In this document: positions 45,346 through 56,592 of the stretch, piece after piece
Position numbering within the stretch: position 1 is the first letter of the stretch
Layout of the letters: each line of letters begins with the position of its first letter
Source: Phyto melanocephala
Lineage: Eukaryota > Arthropoda > Insecta > Diptera > Rhinophoridae
Length of the DNA stretch: 64,000 nucleotides
Reading direction: 5' to 3'
NCBI GenBank assembly: GCA_941918925.1
Contig: OW799234.1
Span: 136,571,305 to 136,635,304 of the forward strand
The notes under the pieces: generated by a model
What the model was told of the DNA's origin: nothing
Databases searched by the model: none
The model's input: the letters and a program-made list of their open reading frames with translations, nothing else
Program-made: the position numbers and the translations under genes

Positions 45346-46139
45346 ACAAAAGGCGGTATTTTAATACGAATTAACATGGTGTGCTCATCATTTCGCATTG
45401 TCATTGTTTCATAATTTTCTAAAATTTATAAAACCGTTTAAAAACATTTTATTATCTGAGGCTAGTCATGATGAAATATTAGTTGCATTTAGTACAGGTT
45501 CAGTGTGATGGACTAGCCAGATTTGAGTAGCTCATAACAGATTAGCCCCCTTGGTCCCACCTAATATAGTGCATTACATTAGCGTCATGTACATTTAGCT
45601 TTCGTGTTGATTTAACTGATAAGCCGGGCCTCACATACGACTCTTACGCTTCGAATTATCGTTATCGATCCAGTAAAGCAGCATGTAAAATCGTTATTTA
45701 AGGTTCTTTAATTGCTGCTTGAGTAGCTACTAAAGGAATTCTTGTTGAGTTTTACAACAATTTCTATGAAGTAATTCTTTGTATTTGCGATGGAACACAT
45801 TCAATATAACCTTTGGCAAACAATCGATGTGCTCCAGTGGCACTTTTTTTCTAATTAAAGAAGTAAAGCAAAACTTAGTTTTGTTGGCCGGAAATTCGAC
45901 ATTTTCGAAACAAAAAAGAAAACCTTGTTATTTACACTGCTGCAATGTTTTTTGACAGATATGTATGCATCCTTCAAAGTGACACGTAAGTTAATAGAGG
46001 CAAAAATGCTTTCAAAAGATACGCCATCTGTTTTGAGTCCTGCATTAATAAATAAAATAATTAAAAAATATTTATTTGTCAGTAATTAGTGAGACAAAGT
46101 TGCCTTTGGGTGTTCTATACGTTTTTAATTTTTATTTAT
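45346..46139. other. Intergenic DNA, no gene seen
   Basis: No gene or repeat recognised. Confidence 0.45.
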
Positions 46140-46990
46140 TATACCCTTAACACAGTGAAAAAGGGTATATATAGGTTTGTCATTCCGTGTGAAATTTCTA
46201 CAATTTTGATTTCCGACCCCATAAAGTATATATTTTCTGAAAGCTTATGAATAGGGGAGTCGATTAAGCGCTGTCAGTCTGTCCGTCTGACCGTCTGTCC
46301 GTGTGTATGTTGAAATCAACTTTTTGAAGCCCCCCGACATCGCTTGGACTCGGGTGAGGTATTAAAATATCAGAAATATTCGGGAGTAGATCGCTATTGA
46401 AAATCAGAAACATCGGTACATAAACAACTGAGATATGAGCAAAAACCCACGACCACCTCGATTTTTTTTTCACAAAAGCAACATTACAACAACAACATAC
46501 ATACAAACGTGTATACTGGTTAGAAAAAACGTGGCATCGAATCCCAGCTGAGCCAAAAAAATTTTTTTTTAAATTTTTTTTTTTATTTTTTTTTTTTATT
46601 TTTTATATAATATATTATTTATATTTTTATTATTTTTTTTTTAATTTTTTTTTTTAATTTTTTTTTTAATTTTTTTTGTTTTATATATATTATATACATA
46701 ATAATTTTTTAAAAAATTTTTTTTTTAAAAAAAAATTTTTTTTTTTAAATTTTTTTTTAAATTTTTTTTTTAAATTTTTTTAAAATTTTTTTTTTTTTTT
46801 TGTTTTTTTTAACATTCATACGTGAATTTATAATTTTACAATGGGACGTTTTTATATATGTATGTTTTTATATGTATGTACGTATTTCATATGGGATAAA
46901 TGGTGACACAAACCACTGTTATTGCATGAATTCACGTTGTGAAGGGTATATAAGATTCGGCACGGCCGAATATAGCGCTCTTACTTGTTT
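46140..46990 (+). mobile_element. INE-1/DINE-1-like element, copy B
   Basis: TATACCC start, CCGACCCCATAAAGTATAT core, CTGTCCGTCTG repeats, and a 3' hairpin ATTCGGCACGGCCGAAT followed by ATAGCGCTCTTACTTGTT. The middle carries GGCATCGAATCCCAGCTG followed by a T-rich tract of about 250 bp, inverted relative to copy A. Confidence 0.75.
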
Positions 46991-47471
46991 TTTTTTTTAT
47001 TGAGCACGTGCATCATTGTTTTTAATTTTGCAGAAACACTGCAAAGATTCCCACTAATAATTGACATGTTGTGCAAATGCATATGGACTCAACATCACAA
47101 TGGGAATCCTTAAACATTCGAGAAAACAACCCTCTTAACCACAATAACAGTTACCTCATGGTATGGGAATAAACTGCCTGCCGGCTGTCGTTGGCAATAG
47201 AAAAACGCAAGAAAGGAGAAATAAAATATTTATGACCTGAATTCGGTAACTGATATAAGGCGCCAGTCATTTCTTTACTTGGATTTCATTTATCGTATTC
47301 ATATTTGAAACAAATTCCTTTCTAGAAATGTTAAGAAAACATATGTTTTAACACCTGCCTATTTTGCTTTCTTTATGAGATAATAAGAGCATACCGGAGC
47401 ATACTGTTTATAACAACACATTTTTGTATACATTGACTTATTAGTAATACGATATTTTATATTTTAATCTG
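46991..47471. other. AT-rich DNA, no gene seen
   Basis: No gene seen. Confidence 0.45.
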
Positions 47472-47517
47472 CATACATACATACATACATACATACATAC
47501 ATACATACATACATACA

Positions 47518-47546
<29 letters not shown>
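47472..47546. repeat. (CATA)n microsatellite
   Basis: About nineteen tandem CATA units. Confidence 0.95.
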
Positions 47547-47548
<2 letters not shown>

Positions 47549-48061
47549 GTACGTAAAAAGTTTTTGTGTATTTTTTAGGTTCGTTGCTCTCAAACAATGA
47601 TTGGATTCTACCAAAAACTCTTTAATTTAAATGTAAATAAATAATTCAATGTATTCAAAATGTCATAAATAAGTCACTTAAGTCAATGAGTACGATATTA
47701 ATTAAACTATTAAAATAAGGGTTTTTGCGATTTCTTCAAAACATTTTCATTGGGTTTTAACAAAAAAAAAAAAAAAAAACTAATTGTGTGCGTACACAAA
47801 GATGATAAATTTTTCTACAATGCACCCGCATAAAAGGTTCTAAATTTCACATAAAAAAAAAACAAAAATATGTTTGTTTGGAAAAATAGACAAACAATTT
47901 CTTTTGTAATTCTATTTGTGTTTTTATTTTTGTTTCTTTTAACAAAAACTTTAAATCACTTTGTAGAGTATTTGCATTAAAGTCATTAATTTTGAATGCC
48001 TCCTTTTGTATTCCCTTTATGCATACAAATAATGAGCCATTTATTAGCCTCTTTATTAAGT

Positions 48062-49208
48062 AACAAGAAGGAGCGCTATACTCGGCCCTGCCGAATCTGA
48101 TAATATCCTTTACCGTCATGTACATACTTAGGTATAATTACCACATCGTAGCTAAGCCTTTCATGTAGTACGCAATTTTCTTAGTTATTTCCGACGCCAT
48201 CATTAATTTTGAGTTTTTACATAGTCAACCGCCATTTTGTTTCAGACACCATCTTGATTTTTGCACCTTTGTAATAGTTTGCTACATTGTACTGGTCAAG
48301 CCAATATTTTGGATGTTAAAGGGGACAAAGCTGTAACTACTATATTTGACTAATTTGATCCCCATATTGGCTCTCTCAATTGTATATAAACTAAAAAAAT
48401 ATCGATTTCTGTTTATAAAGCAGTTGTACTTTGGTGCTTAAAACTCAGTTCGTTTTAAACCTATTTGTTAGTTTTTCTTAGAAATAATTTCTTAGATTAC
48501 GGCAAGGCGAATTCATTTTCAGGTGGTGTTGACAACGCAGCTGATCTACTTTTTTTATTTCCATAAATGATTGTTGAGTTGTCAAATATTATTTATGTTT
48601 ACATAGATTTCTCTTTCCCGCGCAAAGAAACACAAACAAAAACCATGTAGCTCTTGACACATCGACGGTCAAAAGCAACAATAAAAAACCGTGTTGTTTT
48701 TTTTTTGTTGTATTTGTTGTAGAATTGCCACCACCTGATAATTAAATTCGCCTTGGATTACGGCTTATAATCTAACACTATTAAAAAAAAAATTTTTTTT
48801 TCAAATAATTTTTGCCTATAACTTGCCGATTAGTGGCCAGTTTGTCTAACATCTTCATAAATTATCTTAGGGCTGGAAAATTTTAATTTTTGTGGTAAAA
48901 ATAAGCGAAAAAAACAGAAGAAGTCGTGTTTATTTGCTCATATCTCAGACAGTTATGAGACGATTATGCTTTCCAATACCGATTTGCTGCCGAATATTTC
49001 TAATTTTTTTATACATTAAACGAGTCTGGCGATGTCGGGGGCTTCAAAAAGTTGATTTCAACATACACATGGACAGACGGATAGTGCTTAGTCGACTTCC
49101 TTATTCATAAGCTTTCAGAAAATATATACTTTATGGGATCGAAAATGAACATTGTAGATATTACAAACGTTATGACAAACTTCTATATACCCTTTTCCAC
49201 TGTCGTGT
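48062..49208 (-). mobile_element. INE-1-like element interrupted by a MITE
   Basis: Minus-strand copy. Its 3' end is at 48062 (hairpin TTCGGCAGGGCCGAGTA, then GCGCTCCTTCTTGTT) and its 5' end is near 49208 (AAGGGTATATAGA). It has the CCCATAAAGTATAT core and TTGAAATCAACTTT block. MITE copy 3 (48503-48755) is inserted in it. The stretch 48360-48860 without the MITE matches 56050-56330. Confidence 0.7.
48503..48755 (-). mobile_element. CAAGGCG MITE, copy 3
   Basis: Perfect 8-bp duplication GATTACGG (48495-48502, 48756-48763). The related repeat at 56193-56200 has a single GATTACGG and no insertion, which shows the empty site. Confidence 0.92.
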
Positions 49209-49495
49209 GATTTTTTTAGAATAACAGGCCCCCCGTTCTTTAAGCCCGACATACTGTTTTTAAATTGCTTTAAAATTAAAAATTAAAAAGTACGTAATAT
49301 ATGCCTTGCAATACTTAGATAAATAAAAAATATGAAAAAATTTAAGTATTAAGAATTTTAAATTAATTTTATATAATTATGCAAAATATAGGGTTTTTTC
49401 AATAACAAAAATTGGGACCCTTTATTCTATTAAAATTTAACTAACAGTATTAGTATGTAGTTTCGCACAACCCAAACCATCTTTTTAATCATATA
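49209..49495. other. AT-rich DNA, no gene seen
   Basis: No gene seen. Confidence 0.4.
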
Positions 49496-49633
49496 AAGGG
49501 TCCGTCAAATAACTTTTTTCTTTTTGAAAACGCTATAACAAAAGTGTAGCTTCGGCTGTGTGGCACGTAGCGCCGTCCTTTTGAAACCAAATGTTGCCAA
49601 TATCCTCCTCTTTAATTTTCGTGGCGGATCCTT
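49496..49633 (-). mobile_element. Deletion derivative of the DD41D mariner
   Basis: 138 bp with ends AAGGGTCCGTC and GGCGGATCCTT, TA on both sides (49494-49495 and 49634-49635). The interior keeps about 80 bp of transposase sequence corresponding to the QQDGATCHT region (here with Lys for the second Gln) of the 23.7 kb copy. Confidence 0.85.
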
Positions 49634-49635
49634 TA

Positions 49636-50550
49636 TTTAATTTTTCTTATCATTGCCCACAAAAACAAAAACTAAATTAAATACGCGTACTTAACATATT
49701 AATTAACACATTAAAAAATGTTTGAATGTACAGATTACCAAAAAAAAAATAAATAAATTCTAAACATTAATTTGTAACTTTCTGCTTAAAACTCACAAAT
49801 GCGTTACAAATTATCTATGTCTCTTTCAAAAAAAAAATTTAAATTGACCTACGAATATAATTTTCCAAATTGTGACCTTCAATTGTGGATTCTAGTGGTG
49901 CCGAAGTGAGAAACAAAAACAAAAGAATAATTTGAGGACAGTGTATTCAGTTGGGGGTTTTATTTTTTGGTACAAACGAGTATAAAACGAAATTGTGAGG
50001 AACACACCTTCGTCTTACAGAAAAATAAAGAAGACAAACAAAAAATAAACCCAACAAAAAAAATTAATAAATAAACACAACGAAATGACAAATGCCACAC
50101 CTAGTATAAATGTGGAACTTTTAACGCTTTTAGCCTTGGCATAAATTTCGCTTATTTTATGATTGAAACTAAAAGGATACACTCAAAAGCATTAACTTAT
50201 TAAAATTCATGTTAAATTAAGTAAAAAAAATGAGACAAAAATATAATTAATGGTCGCATAACCAACTACCTACAAACAAATTCAAACGAGCAATGATAAA
50301 TGAGCCACAAAGTGAAGTTGATCGCAAACGCTAGGATATCTTTATAATTTTGAGTTCGTGACTTGTTTGTTTTTTTATTCCTTTTAATTTAATCAATATA
50401 ATTTTATTTTATTTTTTTTAAGCCAACAATGAATGGCACAATTGAATTTATCTATTTTATCAAAATTATTTATTTATTTTATCAAAATTCGTGTTTCCAG
50501 GGTAAACATATACAGGTAGCGGTGCCAGCCCAGCTGACATTTTTTTGGTC
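49636..50550. other. Intergenic DNA, no gene seen
   Basis: Only short chance open frames. Confidence 0.45.
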
Positions 50551-51416
50551 CTAATGTATTTCAAACTCCATGTATAAACGATTTGTATCGAGAAATAACA
50601 TACTGCAGATGCTATGCGTATGCAGATGATATTCAACTTTTAGCGGATGATTCTGGTTTTGGTGTAACTTTTTTGGAAAATAATGTGAACAATGATTTGG
50701 AGCGGGTTGCAGAGTGGTGTAAATCGAATTATATGAGTTTGAATCTCTCAAAGTCTAAAGCCATTTATTTTTCTAATGATGTACTTTTGCCTAATGTATC
50801 GATAATGGGTGAAACCATTGAATTTATATCTCACTACAAGTCGTTAGGAATATACATTGATACAAAATTGGATTTCAGTTTCCATATAAACAACATAATA
50901 TCTAGAATCTCATTTATATTAAAACGTCTATACTGTCTTGGTTCTTTTCTGCCATTCAATGTTAAAAAACGGGTAGCATTGTCTCTGTGTTTACCTGTGT
51001 TTCTGTATGGGATTGAGATATTTTCTGGTACGTCCCAACAGAATATGATTAAGTTGCGATTAGCTTTTAACCGCGTTATTCGATATATTTGCAATGTTAC
51101 ATATAATAAGCATGTTTCTGAACATGTTATTGGAATATTAGGTTCAGATTTTCACAGTTTTATAAATCAACGTCTTTTATTGCAATTCTTCAAAATTATG
51201 AAGTATGGTAAGCCTCCTTATCTTGTAGATAAATTTAACATTGGAAAATCTACAAGAACAAATACTATTATTTGTCCAAAACATTCTTCTCTATATATGA
51301 CTAGATCATTCGTTGTAAGAGTAGCTGGAATTTGGAATCACTATATTCCGTATAATGAACGAAATTTTAATAAGTCAGTTTCGGCTTTTAGAAATATTTC
51401 TAGAAAATTTTTGTGA
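50551..51416 (+). pseudogene. LINE ORF2: reverse transcriptase C-terminal part
   Basis: A continuous open frame of about 280 residues, without internal stops. It begins just upstream of INDLY and then has YAYADDIQLL, the motif C with the two catalytic Asp residues (about 50620-50640). After it come a KSK(A/T)..F segment, the GI(Y)IDTKLDF segment typical of the reverse transcriptase thumb, and a C-terminal region ending in RSFVVRVAGIWN. Motifs A and B and the endonuclease are missing. The protein belongs to the jockey-like superfamily by style; the exact clade was not determined. The uninterrupted frame suggests a fairly recent insertion. It cannot transpose by itself. Confidence 0.8.
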
Positions 51417-51690
51417 ATAAAACTGGTGCTGTTACGTAAAAGTACTTAAACAAGTTGTATGATAAAATAGTATATATATACATATTTCTGACTTTAGTGT
51501 CTGTGCAAAGAAAAGGGGGGTTGTTTTTAATAATGTATTTTATACATATATAGGTATGTAAGTGTAACATAGTAACGTAGTATTATAAAATTAATTATTT
51601 TTAAATTGTTTAAAAGCCATGTTTTTCTTGATTAATTAGGCCTATAGGCTTGTAATCTATTGAATTAAATAAATAAATAAATAAAAAAGA
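50551..51690 (+). mobile_element. 5'-truncated non-LTR retrotransposon (LINE)
   Basis: Starts inside the reverse transcriptase and ends with a 3' UTR (51417-51690) containing the palindrome GCCTATAGGC (51640-51649) and a (TAAA)n tail at about 51667-51685. 5' truncation is the normal outcome of target-primed reverse transcription. Target duplication not identified. Confidence 0.8.
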
Positions 51691-52609
51691 GATTTAAATC
51701 CAAGGAATTGTCAAACTGCACATAAAAAAGAGTGACGAAAAATTCTATCCGTATGCGCCATCACCTTTTGTGATTCCACCATGAGTGTTTCGTAAATTAC
51801 GTTAATTTTTAGGGGGGCTGTGGTGTGTCACCCCCACCAATGATCGTAATCGACACACTTAACAGGCTATTTGAGCTGTTGTGACCGAATTTCGTACAAG
51901 TTTCACATTATTGAACATTATTTCACCAACCCGTATGCGATAAGTGTGTACCGATGAGAATATTTGTGCTGTATCGGCCAAAACAAGGACTTTTCTTTGC
52001 CTAAAATGAAATAGAGGTGTCCATTGGCCGCCAAAATAATGCGATTTGACAACCCAACACTTTTTTTATAGGAGTGAACATGAAGTCTCACATGTGCATG
52101 GACAAGACTGCCACTAATCCATCTCTGGACGGTAACATTACATCTGCCCTTGGTGAGATACGGAGAAGACGGAGATCACGGACGGATCACTTACGGCGTA
52201 GTCGTGGGCAACATTTACATTTGCTAATTTTAAAAAGGAACTAGCAGACCTTGATTTATCACCCAAATAAATATTTTATTCACTTTTACAAATTTCCTAT
52301 TTGTTTTTTTTAAATTTTAAAACTTAAACGGTTAAAAAATCACTGGAAACAAATGTGCTTGCGATGCAACGAATTTTTAATATTCGATTTTAATCAAATA
52401 TTTACATAGAGGTACATAAAAACGGATCAAAGCTTATTCATACAGTTATATGCAACGGCCAATTTGATGTTTTATGGCTGTCAAATATCACTTATAAAAT
52501 TTTTTATATATAGAGTTTGACAGCTGTGATAATAATTTCACCTTTATGAATTTGCAAAACGAAATAAAATAAAAAAGCCCATTAAAAAATCTTCATCATA
52601 AAATACATA
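51691..52609. other. Intergenic DNA, no gene seen
   Basis: No recognisable coding region. Bases 52608-52609 are the TA in front of the pogo element. Confidence 0.45.
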
Positions 52610-53640
52610 CAGTCGAACCTCCATAACTCAAACTTCTCTAATTCGTTTTTCTTTTACCTCAATGACCAACCAATGAAGGTTAAATAAAAAGTTATCTCGG
52701 AGCAGCGACGATATATTTCTTTTAGTTTTTGTAAGTATCAATTCAGTGCACAAAAGTCAATCGCGGTAAATGTTAAAATCGTGTTTATTTGTTTTGTGGC
52801 AACGAAACATTTTGGAAAATGTTTGTCTGTTGAAGAAACAATTTAACTAATAAGAGAAATCAAAGGTGGGATTAAAGAAAAAAGCATCAGGTAAGAAATA
52901 TGCTATTTCGGCTATTACGATATCAACGATTTTTAAAAACAAAGAATTTATTATCAACTCGTTATGATCTGGATTTCGTTTATGCAGTAAAAGGATTAAG
53001 ACTCTAATATTCAAAGCAATCAAGCAAGCAAGACAAAGCAGTCATTGATTTGTTTGCAGCAGCTAGAAATCAAAACATAACTTTATCTGGAGCATTATTA
53101 AAAGAAAAAGCAATGGAGTTTGCAAAGCGTTTTGCAAGGGCAAGCACGGGTTGGCTTGATAATTAGAAGCAGAGGTATTAAACAAAACGTTCAATTATTT
53201 TGTATTTTTTTTTTTTTTTAATTTAAGACATGCTATGGGTTATTAAAAGGCGTGCGAAGAAAGCAATGACGTTTACAAAGTGGACGGCGAACAGTGGAAA
53301 ATACCTTTTTATGTGTTTATTACAAAAGTACTCTGAACGGGATGTTTTTTTAACTTTTGAAAACCAGAAATGCCTCGGAGGCAAAAATAGCAAGCAGCTT
53401 GTGATGACAGTTTTTTATTAGAAAAATTGCCAAACCTCAATGCTTTCTTGGTTATAAGGTGTTGCCTGTAAAGCAAACTCCAAGGTCTGATTTGAAGAAT
53501 TTTTTCTTAAATTTAATCATTAAATTGGTATTCTTTCCACCGAATATGACCTCTAAATTACAACTTTTTGATCAGGGAGCAATTCAAAACTTTAATGTGT
53601 ATTATCGTAGCCGAATACTTATCAAAAGAATCGCATTCTG
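52610..53640 (+). mobile_element. Decayed pogo/Tigger-type transposon
   Basis: Begins with TA then CAGTCGAACCTCCATAAC, the characteristic start of pogo/Tigger elements. Transposase fragments follow in broken frames. The right end was not found; a different dispersed repeat starts near 53630. Confidence 0.7.
52810..53640 (+). pseudogene. Pogo/jerky-like transposase remnant
   Basis: Reading across frames gives, in order, LSVEETI..IREIKGG..KKYAISAIT (CENP-B-type helix-turn-helix, about 52835-52940), SGALLKEKAMEFAKRF (second helix-turn-helix domain, about 53087-53145, followed by STGWLD), KCLGGKNSKQ-type and QCFLGYKV-type segments of the DDE domain, and FFPPNMTSKLQLFDQGAIQN (about 53535-53595), a hallmark of pogo/jerky enzymes. 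Several stops and frameshifts break it, so it is inactive. Confidence 0.75.
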
Positions 53641-53880
53641 TCTGCATCCGTCAAACCTATTTTTTTTTTTTTATTTTTTTATTCTAAATAATTTGCAGTT
53701 TCAGTTTGTTTTAAACGTTTTAAAACTAAAAACACCGATAATAGAAAGTTTTACATTGTTTTTTCTTGAAAATTATTGAAATTAAAGAAAAATTAGAAAA
53801 CATTAATGCAAAAACAAAATGTGTGTGGTTTTTAATTGTTATATTTGTTGTCGCGATGCATATACATAATGAATATGATT
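53641..53880. repeat. Dispersed repeat shared with 3440-3600
   Basis: The part 53630-53790 has the same block order as 3440-3600 (CTGTCTGCAT, T-rich run, GCAGTTTCAGTT, GAAAGTTTT). Repeat type unknown. Confidence 0.45.
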
Positions 53881-54075
53881 TCAGCCCACCATTAAGTCCA
53901 AAGCAGATACTAACAAAATTATTAGCAAACCAAACCGCAACTTTTTGACCCATTTCACCCCAGCCACATTTATGTAGCCCAATAGCAGAACAGCTGCCGT
54001 ACCAAAACCTGTAATGGTCAATTTATTTTCTTCTAAGCCAACCAAACTAGCCATGGACTTACCAAATATTTGCAT
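53881..54075 (-). pseudogene. SLC12-family transporter fragment
   Basis: A minus-strand open frame of 64 residues looks like one exon of a cation-chloride cotransporter of the SLC12 type, most like the SLC12A9 group. It has FGKSMASLVGLEENK, then INVAGVKWV and SALDLMVG, which match the conserved transmembrane 3-5 region of these carriers (INVAGVKWVxKLQF...SALDFMVG). Two hydrophobic segments (about residues 22-45 and 49-63) are seen. No convincing splice donor follows MVG and a stop precedes the ATG by six codons, so it is a fragment or pseudogene unless the splice sites are unusual. It lies 232 bases from the divergent MIC19-like gene. Confidence 0.5.
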
Positions 54076-54307
54076 TGTATTTGTTGCCGTTTAGCGTCAC
54101 TTTATAAAATGAATGCACCAAGGTGAATTCAATCCACCTTGGAATACACCTTGCCATGATTCAAAATAAAAAATTATAAAAATGTTTTGAAATTGATTGT
54201 CAGTATGTATGTATGTATGTATGTACTTACATGTCAACTGATTTACATACAATGAAAACCATGGTAGAAATAAAAATATAAACAAAAATGAAATAAACTA
54301 AAAAAAA

Positions 54308-54751
54308 ATGGGGGCTCATAATTCTACGCCACAAACAGTGCGTATTGAAAATCCACAATGCGGTGCGGAAATACAAGTGACACCCTCAGTAGTCTCGCGA
54401 TTGGTAGGAGACGAAGGTCAAACGCAAATAAATAGAAAAGACAATCGACAAACACAATTTCCGGCAGACGAATGGACGGAGACAAAAAATACATTTCAAA
54501 GGAAGCACGATGATTTCGAGCAATATCAATTCGAGCAATCTGTCAAGAAAATTGAAACCATGATTGGAAAACCATTAACATGGGAACATGATCTTAATGT
54601 AACAATAACAGCCTTAAAGCAAAACTTAATTCAATGTTATCGAGATCATCCGGAACAAACATTGTGTTGTACAGACGTTGCAAAAATGTATCAAGATTTT
54701 ATTTTTAGAGAACAACTCAAATTTATTCTAAAATCAAACAATGAAAATTAA
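54308..54751 (+). CDS. MIC19/CHCHD3-like protein with incomplete CHCH domain
   Basis: An intact 147-residue single-exon ORF. MIC19/CHCHD3 is a MICOS subunit of the mitochondrial inner membrane that helps form crista junctions. The N-terminus MGAHNSTPQTVRIENP fits an N-myristoylated start (Gly2) as in that family, followed by a middle helical region. The C-terminus has the CHCH-like stretch LIQCYRDHPEQTLCCTDV. In twin CX9C domains four cysteines pair 1-4 and 2-3. Here the inner pair is present, but position 1 is Ile (in ITALKQNLIQC) and position 4 is Phe (in CTDVAKMYQDF). The protein is shorter than typical members (about 200-230 residues). It has an AATAAA at 54829. It could be a diverged paralogue or retrocopy; intronless structure was not compared with a parent gene. 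Family call is from motif recognition only. Confidence 0.7.
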   Translation: MGAHNSTPQTVRIENPQCGAEIQVTPSVVSRLVGDEGQTQINRKDNRQTQFPADEWTETKNTFQRKHDDFEQYQFEQSVKKIETMIGKPLTWEHDLNVTITALKQNLIQCYRDHPEQTLCCTDVAKMYQDFIFREQLKFILKSNNEN

Positions 54752-54828
54752 AAATGTGTATGTATGTACCAAAAAGACTTAAAATTATTTTTCAAATTTT
54801 AACTACATTACTTATGTATTTTAAACTT

Positions 54829-54834
54829 AATAAA
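54829..54834 (+). terminator. Polyadenylation signal of the MIC19-like gene
   Basis: AATAAA 78 bases after the stop codon. Suggests the ORF is, or was, a transcribed unit. Confidence 0.5.
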
Positions 54835-54839
54835 GAAAA

Positions 54840-55989
54840 CGGTTAAAATTACGATGTTTTCGTCATTGCAACTGTCAGTGTTATATTGCTGATAGTAATA
54901 TGATAAAGGGTGCATTAACTTTGTAATTTCGTTCGTACGACGTGGGAATATGTATTTGTCTTAAGGTTCCAAACTCTGCCTTGATCAAATATAAAAAGTC
55001 TAAAAAGTAATATTTAAAAAAAAAAAAACTAGAGAAATCATAATAGATAGTTTAGATTTATTTTAAATATTTGTGGTCAACAATGAAAATACAATCTACT
55101 AAAATAAAAATAAAAAAATAAAATACTCCTAAAAAAGCTAAACAATTTTACAAACTCTAGCAGTGAGACACTTAAGATGTAGTATTTTTCAGCCTTTTTT
55201 GATATAAAACAAGCTAAAAAAGCCAACAAACTAAAACAATTGTTCAAATCACAACTCCCAATTGTATTCTGTATCATCTATTGAAATACATTTTGGGTTT
55301 ATTTACTTGATGATGATGTCGGTGTTCTGTTGTGTCGGTTGTATGTTGTATTGTTAAACGTCAATTGATAATAAACGTCAGGCAAATAAAAAGCAGAAAT
55401 GGGAATTTCAATCAAATCTTACTTCTGCTGAGTTACATAAATAAATAATTTTTAGTAAACATTTTTAGTAAAGATGAAAAAGTCTAAACATTCAAGTTAC
55501 AAAAATATTTTATATTTATTTGGAGAGCAAAGAAATATTTTATTACCCAACCCTACATGAATTCAATATAACACTTTAAAAACATATGGAATGATATTAT
55601 ATTGTTATAAATACAAAATGTTTGAATTGAAATTACCAACAACAAGCATACAATACTGTAAACGCTTACAAAAATAGTACCAATAGTGCAATACAACTAG
55701 GGTTGTGAATTGAATTAATGAGAATCGAAAAGAGTAAGCTGGTAACATTGTTTACAACTATTTTCTCTTTTATTGTTGTATTATTCCGCAATAGCAACAA
55801 AGACTTATAATTGGAAGGTTTGTTGTGGCCTGATATGTTGTTAGGCCTTTTTGACTTGTAAAAAAATCAATTTTTTATCATACCCTTTCGAATTTTTTTA
55901 ATAAAAAAATAGAAGTCTAAAAATTTTTAAGACGTGTGCCTTACCTGTTTTTCAGGCACTTTTGCATTTCAGGACACGATATGTATATC
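54840..55989. other. AT-rich DNA, no gene seen
   Basis: No gene or repeat recognised. Confidence 0.45.
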
Positions 55990-56340
55990 TAAATTTCTAT
56001 ACCTTTATTAAGATTGCAAACAATTTGAGTCTGTACATAAATTGGCTCTCTCGGTTGTATATAAACTGAAAAATATCGATTTCCGTTTATAAATTTTAGA
56101 AAAAACACCGAAGCAGTTGTACTTTGGTGCTTATAACTCAGTTCGTTTCGAACCGATTTGTTAGTTTTTCTTAGAAATAATTTCTGAGATTACGGCTTAT
56201 AACTTGGTATTCTTAAAGTGATCAACAATTATTAAGGAGATTAAAAAAAATTGATATACATATTTGAAAAAAATATATTTTTTTTTTTCAAATAATTTTT
56301 CCCATAACTTTGCCGATTAGTGACCAATTTGTCTAAAATA
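55990..56340 (-). repeat. INE-1-like fragment with an empty MITE site
   Basis: Matches 48350-48860 (for example TTGGCTCTCTC, TATCGATTTC, GATTACGGCTTATAA). The GATTACGG at 56193-56200 is the unoccupied equivalent of the MITE insertion site at 48.5 kb. Confidence 0.65.
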
Positions 56341-56592
56341 TATATAAATATATATATGAAACACCTGCTTGACCAAAATGAAAAATTTTTACCCCTTTAT
56401 CTCAGAGACTTCTTGACCGATATTGTTAAAAATCTATCAATACGACTACTATTCAATAGGACTAACTTCGGTGCAAATTTTTATCCCGATCGAAAGACAT
56501 CGGTTTCAAAAGTTAGTACACTTGAGGCGAAATAACCTTAAATTAATTAAAACAAAAAATAATATATGTGGTATATCTTAAATTTTGGTTTT

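Noticed and set aside
46560..46800. Long T-rich tract as an origin or scaffold attachment region
   Set aside because: It is the internal low-complexity tract of INE-1-like repeats and occurs in several copies.
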